Counted from the stretch's first letter, positions 54,093-62,636 are shown. The stretch: 64,000 nt of DNA from Mycolicibacterium tusciae JS617 (GCF_000243415.2 NZ_KI912270.1:1736001-1800000); one strand, 5' to 3'. Program-made: numbers and translations. Notes: a model not told the origin generated them from the sequence alone.

Positions 54093-54128
54093 GCGAGCTG
54101 GGCCCACAGGGAGTCGGGCCCAGCTCGC
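54093..54128 (+). terminator. perfect 13-bp hairpin between mpt83 and dipZ
   Basis: GCGAGCTGGGCCC (54093-54105), a 10-base loop and GGGCCCAGCTCGC (54116-54128) form a perfect GC-rich stem 20 bases after the mpt83 stop and just before the dipZ AAGGA ribosome site (54136-54140). It lacks a T-run, so it is more likely a partial terminator or RNA-stability element that lowers dipZ relative to mpt83. Loop bases ACAGGG could alternatively pair with CCCTGT at 54128-54133. Confidence 0.75.
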
Positions 54129-54146
54129 CCTGTCCAAGGAACACCC

Positions 54147-55877
54147 ATGACGACGCTCGCACTGATCGGCTTTCTCGGGGGATTGATCACCGGCATCTCG
54201 CCGTGCATCCTGCCCGTGCTGCCGGTGATCTTCTTCTCCGGTACGCAGAGCACCCGTGCCGGCGCCACCGGCGACCTCGCAGTCGAGGCCAAGCCCACGC
54301 TGTCGGACAGGCTGCGGCCGTACCGCGTGATCGGCGGCCTGGTACTGAGTTTCAGCGTTGTCACCCTGGCGGGTTCGGCCCTGCTGTCACTGCTGCACCT
54401 GCCGCAGGACGCCATCCGATGGTTCGCACTGATCGCGTTGGTGACGATCGGCGTCGGGTTGATCTTCCCGAAATTCGAGGCGCTGTTGGAGAAGCCTTTT
54501 TCAAAGCTTCCGCAGAAGCAGTTCGGCTCCAGCAGTAGCGGTTTCGGGCTCGGGCTTGCGCTCGGCGTGCTCTATGTGCCGTGCGCGGGGCCGGTGCTTG
54601 CGGCCATCGTCATCGCGGGAGCAACCGGGACCGTTGGGTTGCCTACCATCGTCCTGACGCTGGCGTTCGCCGTCGGCGCTGCGCTACCGCTGCTGTTCTT
54701 CGCGCTGGCGGGCCGTCGCGTCGCCGAGCGGGTCGCGGCGTTCCGGAGCCGCCAGCGCGAAATCCGGATAATTGCAGGCGTTGTGACGATCCTGCTGGCG
54801 GTGGCGTTGGCGTTCAATGTGCCCGCCGCACTGCAACGCGCGATCCCCGACTACACGAGCACGCTGCAGGAACGCGTGGGCGGCGACCAGCAGATCCGTG
54901 AGAAGCTCAACCTCGCCGGCCTGGTCAACGACCAGAACAGGGACCTCGCGAACTGCACCGACGGCGCGCCCGAGCTGGAAAGCTGTGGCACGGCACCAGA
55001 TATCAAGAACATCACCGCATGGTTGAACACACCGGACGGTTCGGCCGTAGATCTGAAAACGTTGCGCGGCAAGGTCGTACTCATCGACTTCTGGGCGTAC
55101 TCGTGCATCAACTGCCAGCGCGCCACTCCCCACATCGTCGACTGGTACGACACCTATCGTGACCTCGGATTCGAGGTGATCGGTGTCCACACGCCGGAGT
55201 ACGCCTTCGAGCGTGTCGAGGGCAACGTGGCTTCCGGTGCACGCGATCTGGGTATCACCTATCCGGTGGCACTGGACAACGGGTACTCGACGTGGACCAA
55301 CTACCGAAATCGGTACTGGCCGGCCAAGTACCTCGTCGACGCAACGGGCACCGTGCGCCACATCAAGTTCGGAGAGGGCGATTACGACACTACTGAGCGC
55401 CTGATACGCCAGTTGATCTCGGATGCCAAACCTTCCGCTCAACTGCCACCTGCAGTCGACGCCGATGACACGTCACCACTAGCCAAAACGACCCCAGAGA
55501 CATATCTGAGTGTCGGCAAGGTCGTGAACTACGCAGGTGTCGGCACTTACGACGAGGGGTCGTTCAGTTTTAGTTACCCACAACAACTTCCAGCCGACAG
55601 CTTTGCATTGCAAGGTGACTGGGTCCTCGACTATCAGGGCGCGACGTCGCGGGGCGCGAAGTCCGGCATTGCACTGAATTACCACGCCAGGGATGTCTAC
55701 ATCGTGGCCGGCGGTGAAGGCGCTCTGAAGGTTACCCGCAACGGTAGGACATCAATCGTGCCTATCAGTGGTCCGCCGACTCTTCACCAGATCGTCGATG
55801 ACTCGGAAGTCGCGCGAGGACAGCTTGAAGTCGCAGTACCTCCTGGTTTACAGGTGTTTTCGTTCACATACGGATGA
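54147..55877 (+). CDS. dipZ: DipZ: CcdA-type membrane domain fused to extracytoplasmic thioredoxin
   Basis: DipZ carries reducing power across the plasma membrane to exported proteins. The 576-residue protein has a CcdA/DsbD-like membrane domain of about six helices with the two redox cysteines in [11 protein letters not shown] (Cys20) and [13 protein letters not shown]. It then has an extracytoplasmic TlpA-type thioredoxin domain with the active site Cys320-I-N-Cys323 ([15 protein letters not shown]) and a C-terminal DipZ-type beta domain (about residues 440-576). Its neighbours MPT83 and MPT70 each carry a disulfide-forming Cys pair and are plausible clients. It has an AAGGA ribosome site. 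Confidence 0.94.
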   Translation: MTTLALIGFLGGLITGISPCILPVLPVIFFSGTQSTRAGATGDLAVEAKPTLSDRLRPYRVIGGLVLSFSVVTLAGSALLSLLHLPQDAIRWFALIALVTIGVGLIFPKFEALLEKPFSKLPQKQFGSSSSGFGLGLALGVLYVPCAGPVLAAIVIAGATGTVGLPTIVLTLAFAVGAALPLLFFALAGRRVAERVAAFRSRQREIRIIAGVVTILLAVALAFNVPAALQRAIPDYTSTLQERVGGDQQIREKLNLAGLVNDQNRDLANCTDGAPELESCGTAPDIKNITAWLNTPDGSAVDLKTLRGKVVLIDFWAYSCINCQRATPHIVDWYDTYRDLGFEVIGVHTPEYAFERVEGNVASGARDLGITYPVALDNGYSTWTNYRNRYWPAKYLVDATGTVRHIKFGEGDYDTTERLIRQLISDAKPSAQLPPAVDADDTSPLAKTTPETYLSVGKVVNYAGVGTYDEGSFSFSYPQQLPADSFALQGDWVLDYQGATSRGAKSGIALNYHARDVYIVAGGEGALKVTRNGRTSIVPISGPPTLHQIVDDSEVARGQLEVAVPPGLQVFSFTYG

Positions 55878-55881
55878 CGAC

Positions 55882-55908
55882 CCATCCGCGGTATGGATGG
55901 CTCCGAAT
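55882..55908 (+). promoter_or_regulatory. SigK-type promoter of mpt70
   Basis: CCATCC (55882-55887), a 15-base spacer and CCGAAT (55903-55908), beginning 5 bases after the dipZ stop and 60 bases before the mpt70 ATG. Spacing and both hexamers agree with the mpt83 site, so mpt70 has its own promoter within the cluster. Confidence 0.85.
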
Positions 55909-55967
55909 ACCTAACGGAGTGGAAATCAGGGCGGCACAAGCCGTTCCCAACGAAAGGAAGCGAATTC

Positions 55968-56546
55968 ATGTACGCAAAAAAGACCTTGGGCGTCGGCTTC
56001 GCAGCTATTGCCGCGGTCGGATTGTCCCTCGGTACCGCAACGAGCGCCCAGGCCGAGATGGTGGGGACGGGTTGTTCGGCCTACGCGCAGCAGGTGCCAA
56101 CGGGACCTGGTTCGGTGCAGGGCATGGCGATGGATCCCGTGGCCGTGGCCGCATCCAATAATCCGATGCTGACCACGCTGACCAAAGCGATTTCCGGACA
56201 ATTGAATCCGCAGGTGAACCTCGTCGACACGCTCAACGGCGGTCAGTTCACGGTGTTCGCTCCCACCGATGATGCATTCGCCAAGATCGATCCGGCGACC
56301 ATCGAAAAGCTCAAGACCGACGCTCCCTTGCTGACGAGCATCCTGACCTATCACGTGGTGCCCGGTCAGGCCGGCCCGGCACAGGTGGTCGGTACGCACG
56401 CGACGGTGCAGGGTGCTGACCTGACTGTCGCCGGCATGGGCAACGACCTGGAGGTCAACGACGCATCCGTGGTCTGCGGCGGGGTGCAGACGGCCAACGC
56501 CACGGTCTACCTGATCGACACCGTTTTGATGCCGCCAATGAATTAG
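55968..56546 (+). CDS. mpt70: MPT70-like secreted fasciclin protein
   Basis: The 192-residue protein has a Sec signal peptide ([23 protein letters not shown], cleavage near residue 30) but no lipobox, so it is released rather than anchored. The rest is a FAS1 domain that is nearly the same as the MPT83 one: [36 protein letters not shown] and [10 protein letters not shown]. The Cys pair lies in GTGCSAYA and SVVCGGVQ. It clearly arose from the same ancestor as mpt83 by duplication. The AAAGGAAG ribosome site supports the ATG at 55968. Confidence 0.93.
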   Translation: MYAKKTLGVGFAAIAAVGLSLGTATSAQAEMVGTGCSAYAQQVPTGPGSVQGMAMDPVAVAASNNPMLTTLTKAISGQLNPQVNLVDTLNGGQFTVFAPTDDAFAKIDPATIEKLKTDAPLLTSILTYHVVPGQAGPAQVVGTHATVQGADLTVAGMGNDLEVNDASVVCGGVQTANATVYLIDTVLMPPMN

Positions 56547-56573
56547 CCTGCGGCACACCATGAAGCAGGAAGG

Positions 56574-56606
56574 CAGCCCGTGCACCCCGTGCGGGCTGTC
56601 TTTCTT
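56574..56606 (+). terminator. intrinsic terminator of the mpt83-dipZ-mpt70 cluster
   Basis: CAGCCCG (56574-56580) pairs with CGGGCTG (56592-56598). The stem extends inward by three pairs including two G-T wobbles, leaving a 5-base loop, and is followed directly by TCTTTCTT. It lies 28 bases after the mpt70 stop. This is the best intrinsic terminator in the window. Confidence 0.88.
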
Positions 56607-56610
56607 GCGC

Positions 56611-57468
56611 TCATCGAGGTATCGCAGCCGCGGGATCCACGGACGCCTCGATCTTCAGAATCTTGTTGTCCCGCAACGTGAACACCAACACGGCGAACAG
56701 CCGTCGGTTCATGAAAGCCAGCAGCGCGGGCTGCCCGGCCGGTCCGCTGACCAACGTGGCGCCGTGCCCGAGGTAGCGCAGCAGATTGACCGCGACATCG
56801 TGCGGGCCGTGGTTGACCTGAGGCGGCGGGGCTCCGTCGCCCATCGCGGTCCCGACACCCCACACTGCCGGATCCAGGATCGCGGTCAGTGCCTGCAAGT
56901 CGCCGTTGGCGCACGCGCTGATGAACTTCTCGGAGACCAGCTGATGTTCGACGTCGCCGACATCGGCCAGCCGCGGTGACGCGTCGGAGAACTTCGCCCG
57001 TGCTCGCCGCGCCAGTTGCCTGCAGGTGCCGACGGGCCTGCCCACCGTCTCGGCGATCTCCTCGAACGGCAGTTGGAAGACATCGTGGAGCACGAATGCG
57101 ACGCGCTCGCCCGGGCTGAGCCGTCGCAGTACCTCCAACAGCGCCGTGCGGACGTCGTCGTCGAGCGTGACCCGGTCGGCGGGATCGAGGTTGGGCGAGG
57201 CCACGGTATCGAGCGCACCGGACTCGTCGGGGTATTCGTGGCGGACGCGCGCCGATCGGATCTGGTCAAGGCAGAGGCGGCCGGCGACGACGGTCAGCCA
57301 GGCGCGAACGTCGTCGATCTGGGCGACGTCTGCGCGCGCGAGCCGCAGGAAGGCCTCCTGGGCGACGTCCTCGGCCCCGCCGACGTCGCCCAGCATCTGG
57401 TAGGCGAGATTCACCAGGTAAGGGCGGTGCTCGCGCCATGCGGCGTCGATCGACAGTGAACCGCTCAT
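56611..57468 (-). CDS. ECF sigma factor of SigI/SigJ type with SnoaL-like C-terminal domain
   Basis: The 285-residue protein has sigma region 2 (YLVNLAYQMLGDVGGAEDVAQEAFLRLA, about residues 16-43), sigma region 4 (LLEVLRRLSPGERVAFVLHDVFQLPFEEIAETVGRPVGTCRQLARRARAKF, about 105-160) and a C-terminal SnoaL/NTF2-like domain (about 170-280). That layout is typical of ECF41 and related sigma factors, where the extra domain controls activity instead of an anti-sigma protein. The NPDKL-type tail motif of ECF41 is not seen, so it is closer to SigI. It is divergent from an NmrA-like oxidoreductase gene, the sort of neighbour usual for such sigma factors. Confidence 0.87.
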   Translation of the reverse strand: MSGSLSIDAAWREHRPYLVNLAYQMLGDVGGAEDVAQEAFLRLARADVAQIDDVRAWLTVVAGRLCLDQIRSARVRHEYPDESGALDTVASPNLDPADRVTLDDDVRTALLEVLRRLSPGERVAFVLHDVFQLPFEEIAETVGRPVGTCRQLARRARAKFSDASPRLADVGDVEHQLVSEKFISACANGDLQALTAILDPAVWGVGTAMGDGAPPPQVNHGPHDVAVNLLRYLGHGATLVSGPAGQPALLAFMNRRLFAVLVFTLRDNKILKIEASVDPAAAIPR

Positions 57469-57494
57469 GATTCAAGGACGAAACGCAACGACGA

Positions 57495-57522
57495 AAAGTT
57501 ACGGACTCCAACACGTAACTTT
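57495..57522. promoter_or_regulatory. inverted repeat midway between divergent sigma factor and NmrA-like genes
   Basis: AAAGTTAC (57495-57502) and GTAACTTT (57515-57522) form a perfect 8-bp inverted repeat with a 12-base spacer. It begins 27 bases from each start codon, exactly central in the 81-base region. It is either a bound operator or two back-to-back copies of one promoter element. Confidence 0.65.
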
Positions 57523-57549
57523 CGCGGTGGCTGCGCCGTCCTAGCTGCC

Positions 57550-58410
57550 ATGAACGCAATTCTTGTCACAGGCGCCACCGGCAATGTCGGTCGCCCCCTC
57601 GTCGCACTCCTCGCCAACGCGGGGGCCAACGTCCGCGCAGTCACCCGCCATCCGGGCACCGCGGGGTTTCCGGCCGGGGTGGAGGTGGTGGCCTCGGCCG
57701 ATGCCGGTCTCGACGGCGCGTCGGCGGTATTCCTCAACTCGCGCGCGCTCGGCGATGAACTCGATTCGGTCGTGAGCGCCGCGCGACGGGCCGGCGTGAC
57801 GCGCCTCGTCGCACTGTCGGCGATCAACGCCGACGACGACTTCTCGCGGCAGCCGTCGCGCTTTCGCGGCGACCGCAACAAAGAAGTCGAGGAGCTCGCC
57901 GTCGATTCCGGCCTCGAGTGGGTGAGCCTGCGCCCCACCGTGTTCGTCACCAATTTCTTCGGCATGTGGGCACCTCAGATCTGTGCGGGTGACGTGGTCG
58001 CCGGCCCGTTTGCCGACGCGTCGACGGCGCCGATCGCGGACCGCGACGTGTCCTCGGTGGCCGCACGTGCTCTGCTCACTGACGAGCTTGTCGGCCAACG
58101 GATTCCGTTGACAGGACCGCAAGCCATGACGAACACCGAGCTGGTCGAGACCATCGGCGGCATCCTCGGCCGTCGACTGTCCTACCGCGAAATTCCCGCC
58201 GAACAGGTGCGGCATCGCTTCGTCGCCATCGGCTTTGCGGCCGAGTTCGCCGACGCCTACATCGCGCTGCTGGCGGCGACGGTCGATAAGCCTGCTTTGG
58301 TGACCCACGACCTCGAGAAGATCCTCGGCCGTCCCGCCGAGACGTTCGCCGACGCAGTGTCTGCGAACCAAGATTGGTTCGCGAATCACCAAGGGAGAGA
58401 AGATGTCTGA
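57550..58410 (+). CDS. NmrA-like NAD(P)-binding protein (SDR, atypical)
   Basis: The 286-residue protein starts with the Rossmann motif ILVTGATGNVGRPLVALL (residues 4-21) and an Arg-containing second strand (VRAVTRHPGT), which favours NADP(H). VFLNSRALGDELDS, RLVALSAINADDD and WVSLRPTVFVTNF follow, as in NmrA/quinone-oxidoreductase-2-like proteins. No YxxxK active site is present, so it may be a redox sensor or a quinone/epimerase-type enzyme. It is divergent from the ECF sigma gene and is its most likely target. It overlaps the following gene by 8 bases. Confidence 0.87.
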   Translation: MNAILVTGATGNVGRPLVALLANAGANVRAVTRHPGTAGFPAGVEVVASADAGLDGASAVFLNSRALGDELDSVVSAARRAGVTRLVALSAINADDDFSRQPSRFRGDRNKEVEELAVDSGLEWVSLRPTVFVTNFFGMWAPQICAGDVVAGPFADASTAPIADRDVSSVAARALLTDELVGQRIPLTGPQAMTNTELVETIGGILGRRLSYREIPAEQVRHRFVAIGFAAEFADAYIALLAATVDKPALVTHDLEKILGRPAETFADAVSANQDWFANHQGREDV

Positions 58411-58849
58411 TCGTCGCCGCCCACCGTGGTACCTCAAACCGATGAACCGGTTTCTCAAGGCGATCCAAAAGCTTGGTATCCCAGCGGGACCGTCGCAGAT
58501 TCTGACAGTGCCGGGCCGGAAGTCGGGCAAATTGCGGAGCACGCCGATGACACCGTTCACACATAACGGCGGCCTCTACACCGTCGCCGGTTATCCCGGC
58601 GCCGACTGGGCGGCCAACGCACGCGCGGCGGGCACCGGAACCCTGACACGCGGCCGCAAGTCACGTCACGTCAGAATCATCGAGCTCAACGCCGAGGATG
58701 CGAGGCCTGTGTTGCGCAGCTTCGCGGTCGAAGTGCCCGTCGGAGTCGGTTTCGCGAAGAGGTCGGGCCTGGTACGCGAAGGGACGCCGGACGAATTCGA
58801 GGCGCTGGCGGGCGAGCTCGCCGTGTTCCGGTTCGATCCGCCGGACTAG
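58403..58849 (+). CDS. deazaflavin-dependent nitroreductase/quinone reductase family (Ddn-like)
   Basis: The 148-residue protein has the split-beta-barrel fold of F420H2-dependent Ddn-type reductases: MNRFLKAIQKLGIPAG, LTVPGRKSGKLRSTPMTPF (about residues 34-52, the F420 phosphate-binding Arg/Ser region), LYTVAGYPGADWAANARA and RIIELNAEDARPVLRSF. Members reduce quinones or activate nitro-drugs with F420H2 and are common in mycobacteria. It overlaps the NmrA-like gene by 8 bases, so both probably belong to the same redox response led by the ECF sigma factor. Confidence 0.88.
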   Translation: MSDRRRPPWYLKPMNRFLKAIQKLGIPAGPSQILTVPGRKSGKLRSTPMTPFTHNGGLYTVAGYPGADWAANARAAGTGTLTRGRKSRHVRIIELNAEDARPVLRSFAVEVPVGVGFAKRSGLVREGTPDEFEALAGELAVFRFDPPD

Positions 58850-59265
58850 ACCGCCGACTCCCCCTTCAGCTGTTGGTATAGCCGGTGCATGTCGAGTTGG
58901 CCGCGGTGGGTCACCAGCATGTCCCCCTGGAAGCGGTCGATGTGAATCCCGGATATCGACACCGCGGCGCCGGTCGGCGCGATGCCACGGAACTCGCCGG
59001 TATGCGTGCCGACGAACCGGCAGCGGGACACACCGTGCGACCCGTCGACGAGAACCTCGTCGAGTTCATGGCGACCGTCGGGAAAGGCCGTGAAGAACTC
59101 CTGCAGGCGGCCGAGCCACTCATCCCATCCAACCGGAGCACCACCGCCCACGTCGATCACCACCCGTTGTGACACCACCGCCTCGAGCGTCGACCAGTCC
59201 TGTCGGTCGATGGCTCCGTACAGGCACTTCACGAGGCCGCGGACCTCGTCGGCTTCAAAGCTCAT
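58846..59265 (-). CDS. SnoaL/NTF2-like protein
   Basis: The 139-residue protein has a cone-shaped NTF2 fold pattern (VKCLYGAIDRQDWSTLEAVVSQRVVIDVGG, EWLGRLQEFFTAFPDGRHELDEVLVDG, and a final HIDRFQGDMLVTHRGQLD). Relatives are small hydrolases/isomerases or binding proteins; no catalytic Asp/His pair is certain. The ATG at 59265 overlaps the LLM oxidoreductase stop by one base (TGATG); a GTG lies one codon earlier. Co-translation suggests that it works on the same substrate as that F420-type enzyme. Its stop overlaps the Ddn-like stop by 4 bases on the opposite strand. Confidence 0.82.
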   Translation of the reverse strand: MSFEADEVRGLVKCLYGAIDRQDWSTLEAVVSQRVVIDVGGGAPVGWDEWLGRLQEFFTAFPDGRHELDEVLVDGSHGVSRCRFVGTHTGEFRGIAPTGAAVSISGIHIDRFQGDMLVTHRGQLDMHRLYQQLKGESAV

Positions 59266-60134
59266 CACCGCACCTTTCCGATGATGTTCTCGGCGAACCG
59301 TTCAATAGGTTCCCGCAGGCGCTCGACATCGCCGTCGGGCAGTTCTGCCCCCATCCACGGAGCGCACATCACCGCAGTGATACCTGCGTCCTGGGCCTTC
59401 TTGTACAGATCCGGCGACGGTGGTTCCAGCAGCGCCAGAATGATGTCGAACGGCTCACTGTCCCTTCCGTATTCGTGTCGCAATTTAGTGAGCTTGTCCA
59501 CATAGGAGATCGCTTCGTCCCAGCCGTAGGCATACCCGACCCAGCCGTCGCACAGTCGCACCGCTCGCCGCAATGCCGCATCGGACTCGCCGCCGCAGAG
59601 TATGGGCACCGGCGCGGGTGGATGGGGTTCGATCATCATCTCGGGCACCTGGTAGTACTCCCCGCTCCACGAAACCCAGCCGCCACGCCATAGCGCGCGT
59701 AGTGCCGGGATCATCTCGTCGAGCCTCTTTCCGCGGTTGGTGAACTCCTGGCCCATCAACTCGTATTCCTCGCGCATCCACCCGACTCCCGCGGCCAACG
59801 AGACCCGTCCGCCCGAGATCACCGACGCCGAGGCGACCAGCTTTGCCACTTCCAGCAGTGGCCGTGCAGGCGCGACGTAGACAGCGTTGGAAAACCGGAG
59901 TCGCTCGGTCACCGCGGCCATCGCACCGATCTGCACCCAGCAGTCCGGCCAGGCCGTTTCGGGTGCCCACGGCGGCTTCGCGCTCGGGGAGTCCGGGTAC
60001 GGCGAGGACAGCTCGCGCGGATAGATCATGTGATCCGAGCACAGCATGCCGTCGAATCCCGCCTCGTCGAGCATCCGCGCCACGGGCACAATTTCTGACG
60101 TCTTCATGAACGCGGTGCCAGACCAGAACTGCAT
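59265..60134 (-). CDS. LLM-class F420-dependent oxidoreductase
   Basis: The 289-residue protein is a luciferase-like TIM-barrel: ARMLDEAGFDGMLCSDHMIYP near the start, LRFSNAVYVAPARPLLEVAKLVASASVISGGRVSLAAGVGWMREEYELMG (about residues 78-128), and PVPILCGGESDAALRRAVRLCDGWV. This matches the mycobacterial F420-dependent subgroup of the family. It probably hydrogenates or oxidises a hydrophobic substrate. It is divergent from the photolyase gene (39 bases apart) and coupled to the SnoaL gene. Confidence 0.9.
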   Translation of the reverse strand: MQFWSGTAFMKTSEIVPVARMLDEAGFDGMLCSDHMIYPRELSSPYPDSPSAKPPWAPETAWPDCWVQIGAMAAVTERLRFSNAVYVAPARPLLEVAKLVASASVISGGRVSLAAGVGWMREEYELMGQEFTNRGKRLDEMIPALRALWRGGWVSWSGEYYQVPEMMIEPHPPAPVPILCGGESDAALRRAVRLCDGWVGYAYGWDEAISYVDKLTKLRHEYGRDSEPFDIILALLEPPSPDLYKKAQDAGITAVMCAPWMGAELPDGDVERLREPIERFAENIIGKVR

Positions 60135-60173
60135 CCTGTTTCTCTACAGGGAAATTCGGGCAGCATCAATGGC

Positions 60174-61466
60174 ATGCCCGCATTGTTGTGGTTCAGGCGC
60201 GATCTGCGGTTGCATGACCTGCCCGCCCTGCTGGACGCGGCGGCAGCCGACGGCGAGGTGCTCGCCTGCTACGTCCTGGACCCGCGGTTGGAGGCATCCT
60301 CGGGGCGGCGCCGACTGCAGTACCTCTACGACGCCCTTCGCGATGTGGACGACAACCTATGCGGCCGCCTCCATGTGAGCCATGGTCATCCGGAGAAGCG
60401 AATTCCGGCATTGGCGAAGGCGATCGGCGCCTCGGCGGTGCATGTGTCCGCGGACTACTCGCCGTTCGGCCGACGGCGCGACGACGCGGTGCGCGACGCG
60501 ATGGCAGGTGTAGCTCTCGAAGCCAGCGGTTCGCCCTACCTGGTTTCGCCAGGGCGAGTCACCAAGGACGACGGCACGCCCTACAAGGTGTTCACCCCGT
60601 TCTTTGCCGCCTGGCGTGAACGTGGATGGCGCTCACCCGCGTCGTCCGGAGCGGAATCCGCGCGGTGGATCGATCCCAAGGATGTACCCGGTGGGGTGAA
60701 GATCCCCGATCTCGGCGTCGAGTTGGAGCTTCCCGCCGGCGAGCGCGCGGCGAGGCGGCAATGGAAGTCGTTCGTGCGCAAGCAACTCGACGGCTACGCA
60801 GAGGGTCGCAACCGGCCGGACCTGCCCGCCACCAGCCGGATGTCGGCGCACCTGAAGTTCGGCACCATCCATCCCCGCACCATGGTGGCCGACCTCGGCA
60901 AGAGCGCAGGCGCGGAGGCCTATTTGCGCGAGTTGGCGTTCCGCGACTTCTACGCCGCCGTGCTGCATGAATGGCCCGACAGTGCCTGGTGGAACTGGAA
61001 CAAGTCGTTCGACAAAATTGAGGTCGACGATGACGAGGACGCTCGCGCGATGTTCGACGCGTGGAAGGCAGGCCGCACCGGATTTCCGATCGTCGACGCA
61101 GGAATGCGGCAGCTGGCCGAAACCGGCTTCATGCACAACCGCGTCCGGATGATCGCGGCGTCGTTTCTGGTCAAGGACCTGCACCTGCCGTGGCAGTGGG
61201 GAGCGCGCTGGTTTCTCGACCAACTCGTCGACGGCGACATGGCCAACAACCAACATGGCTGGCAATGGGCCGCGGGATGCGGCACCGACGCCGCGCCGTA
61301 CTTCCGGGTGTTCAACCCGACGACGCAGGGCGAAAAATTCGATCCTGACGGTGAATATGTGCGCCGATGGGTGCCCGAAATCGCCGGTGACGAATATCTG
61401 GAGCCGATCGTCGATCACAAGACCGAGCGAGAAGAAGCCCTGCGCCGCTACCGCAAGATCACTTGA
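60174..61466 (+). CDS. phr: deoxyribodipyrimidine photolyase (class I)
   Basis: Phr repairs UV-induced cyclobutane pyrimidine dimers with light and FADH-. The 430-residue protein has the N-terminal antenna-binding domain (LLWFRRDLRLHDLPALLDAA, residues 4-23) and a C-terminal FAD domain. The latter includes TSRMSAHLKFGTIHPRTM, LRELAFRDFYAAVLHEWP, GFPIVDAGMRQLAETGFMHNRVRMIAASFLVKDL and DMANNQHGWQWAAG, which supply dimer and FAD contacts. Length is slightly short but complete. It has no clear ribosome site. Its 3' end overlaps the convergent SDR gene by 8 bases. M. tuberculosis lacks photolyase, so its presence suits an environmental, light-exposed species. Confidence 0.95.
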   Translation: MPALLWFRRDLRLHDLPALLDAAAADGEVLACYVLDPRLEASSGRRRLQYLYDALRDVDDNLCGRLHVSHGHPEKRIPALAKAIGASAVHVSADYSPFGRRRDDAVRDAMAGVALEASGSPYLVSPGRVTKDDGTPYKVFTPFFAAWRERGWRSPASSGAESARWIDPKDVPGGVKIPDLGVELELPAGERAARRQWKSFVRKQLDGYAEGRNRPDLPATSRMSAHLKFGTIHPRTMVADLGKSAGAEAYLRELAFRDFYAAVLHEWPDSAWWNWNKSFDKIEVDDDEDARAMFDAWKAGRTGFPIVDAGMRQLAETGFMHNRVRMIAASFLVKDLHLPWQWGARWFLDQLVDGDMANNQHGWQWAAGCGTDAAPYFRVFNPTTQGEKFDPDGEYVRRWVPEIAGDEYLEPIVDHKTEREEALRRYRKIT

Positions 61467-62292
61467 TGATCTGCCCGCCGTCGACCGGGAGCGCCACCCC
61501 CGTGAGGTACCGACCCGACGCGCCGCACAGGTAGACCATCGTGTCGCTAATGGCCTCCGGCTCGACCGGCGGATTGTCTAACAGCGGTTGCTGCGACGGG
61601 CTGAAAGACGGGTGTTCCGCGGACCACTCGGCCATCGCTTCGTTGTAGATCATCGGGGTCGCCACACCACCTGGATGCACCGTGTTGACGCGAATGTTCT
61701 TTTCTGCCAGCGCTATTGCGAAGTGCCGCATCACACCGATCACAGAGTGCTTGGCGGCGGTATATCCCGCTGCGCCGTGGCTGGCGGTACCGAAGTCGAC
61801 GGTGACCGGTCGGAACCCGGCAGCAGAGCTGGTGATCACGATGGCGCCGCCGTCCCCGTGCGCCAACATGGCGGGCAACGCGGCCACAATCGTGAAGTAG
61901 ACACCGTTGAGCATCACATTCACCGCATCGACGAACGCGCCGATCTGAGCACCCTGCTCCCCCGCGGCCGGCAGGATCCCGGCATTGGCGAGCACGAAAT
62001 CGATCCGCCCGAATTCGGCGACCCCGTTGGCCACGACGGCCTTCAGCCGCTCCAGATCGCGGACGTCGGCACGCTCGGCCACGATGCGGCTACCGGTCTT
62101 CTCCACCAGGTTGACTGTCTCGTCGAGATCCTCGGGTGTCGCCATCGGGTAGGCGACGCTGTCCATCTGGTCGCACAGATCGACCGCGATGATGTCGGCC
62201 CCCTCTTCGGCGAACCGCACCGCGTGGGCTCGACCCTGACCCCGCGCTGCGCCGGTGATGAATGCGACTTTTCCGTCGAACTGTTTGGCCAT
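61459..62292 (-). CDS. mycofactocin-coupled SDR-family oxidoreductase
   Basis: The 277-residue protein is a classical-type SDR with the glycine motif FITGAARGQGRAHAVRFAEEGADIIAVDLC (about residues 11-40), a short insertion after the second strand (AYPMATPEDLDETVNLVE), ITSSAAGFRP, the catalytic YTAAKHS, and RYLTGVALPVDGG. The ARGQGR loop and the insertion are features of the SDR subfamily that keeps its nicotinamide tightly bound and hands electrons to mycofactocin. The ATG at 62292 starts M-A-K-Q-F-D-G-K-V, normal for the group; the 25 codons upstream are not family-like. The substrate is probably an alcohol or steroid-type hydroxyl. Confidence 0.88.
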   Translation of the reverse strand: MAKQFDGKVAFITGAARGQGRAHAVRFAEEGADIIAVDLCDQMDSVAYPMATPEDLDETVNLVEKTGSRIVAERADVRDLERLKAVVANGVAEFGRIDFVLANAGILPAAGEQGAQIGAFVDAVNVMLNGVYFTIVAALPAMLAHGDGGAIVITSSAAGFRPVTVDFGTASHGAAGYTAAKHSVIGVMRHFAIALAEKNIRVNTVHPGGVATPMIYNEAMAEWSAEHPSFSPSQQPLLDNPPVEPEAISDTMVYLCGASGRYLTGVALPVDGGQIIK

Positions 62293-62381
62293 GACGCATG
62301 ACCCTACGGACGCGCGAATCACGCCGGACAGGCGCGTATGCCAGAATGTCGGCAGTTGTCCACCCACCCCGAGGAGCAGCC

Positions 62382-62636
62382 GTGGCCACCACTGAGGTCG
62401 AGCGTCATACGGGTGTTGACGTCGAGGATGTGCCGTCCGCCGAATGGGGCTGGTCGAAGGAGAACCACAAGCTGATCCACATCGGCGGCATCATCGCGGC
62501 GCTCTTTTTGCTCGCCATGTTGCACGGCAACCACACGGGCCACGTCGAGGACTTGTTCCTCATCGGTTTCGCCGGGCTGATCCTCGTGTTGGTCGGTCGC
62601 GACTGGTGGCTGCGCCGCCGCGGCTGGATTCGCTAG
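62382..62636 (+). CDS. DUF2631 small membrane protein (Rv2876-like)
   Basis: The 84-residue protein has a short acidic N-terminus ([23 protein letters not shown]), then two hydrophobic helices ([17 protein letters not shown] and [16 protein letters not shown]) joined by [10 protein letters not shown], and a positive tail ([12 protein letters not shown]). This is DUF2631, found beside mpt70 in mycobacteria (Rv2876). The GTG at 62382 has a GAGGAG ribosome site and removes an unlikely 28-residue extension. Function unknown; the His-rich loop could bind metal. It ends overlapping the convergent gene by 4 bases. Confidence 0.86.
   Translation: MATTEVERHTGVDVEDVPSAEWGWSKENHKLIHIGGIIAALFLLAMLHGNHTGHVEDLFLIGFAGLILVLVGRDWWLRRRGWIR

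Noticed and set aside
54093..54133. H-type pseudoknot before dipZ
   Set aside because: The second stem could form only with no linker bases across a 13-bp first stem, which is not sterically possible; I kept it as a competing fold instead.
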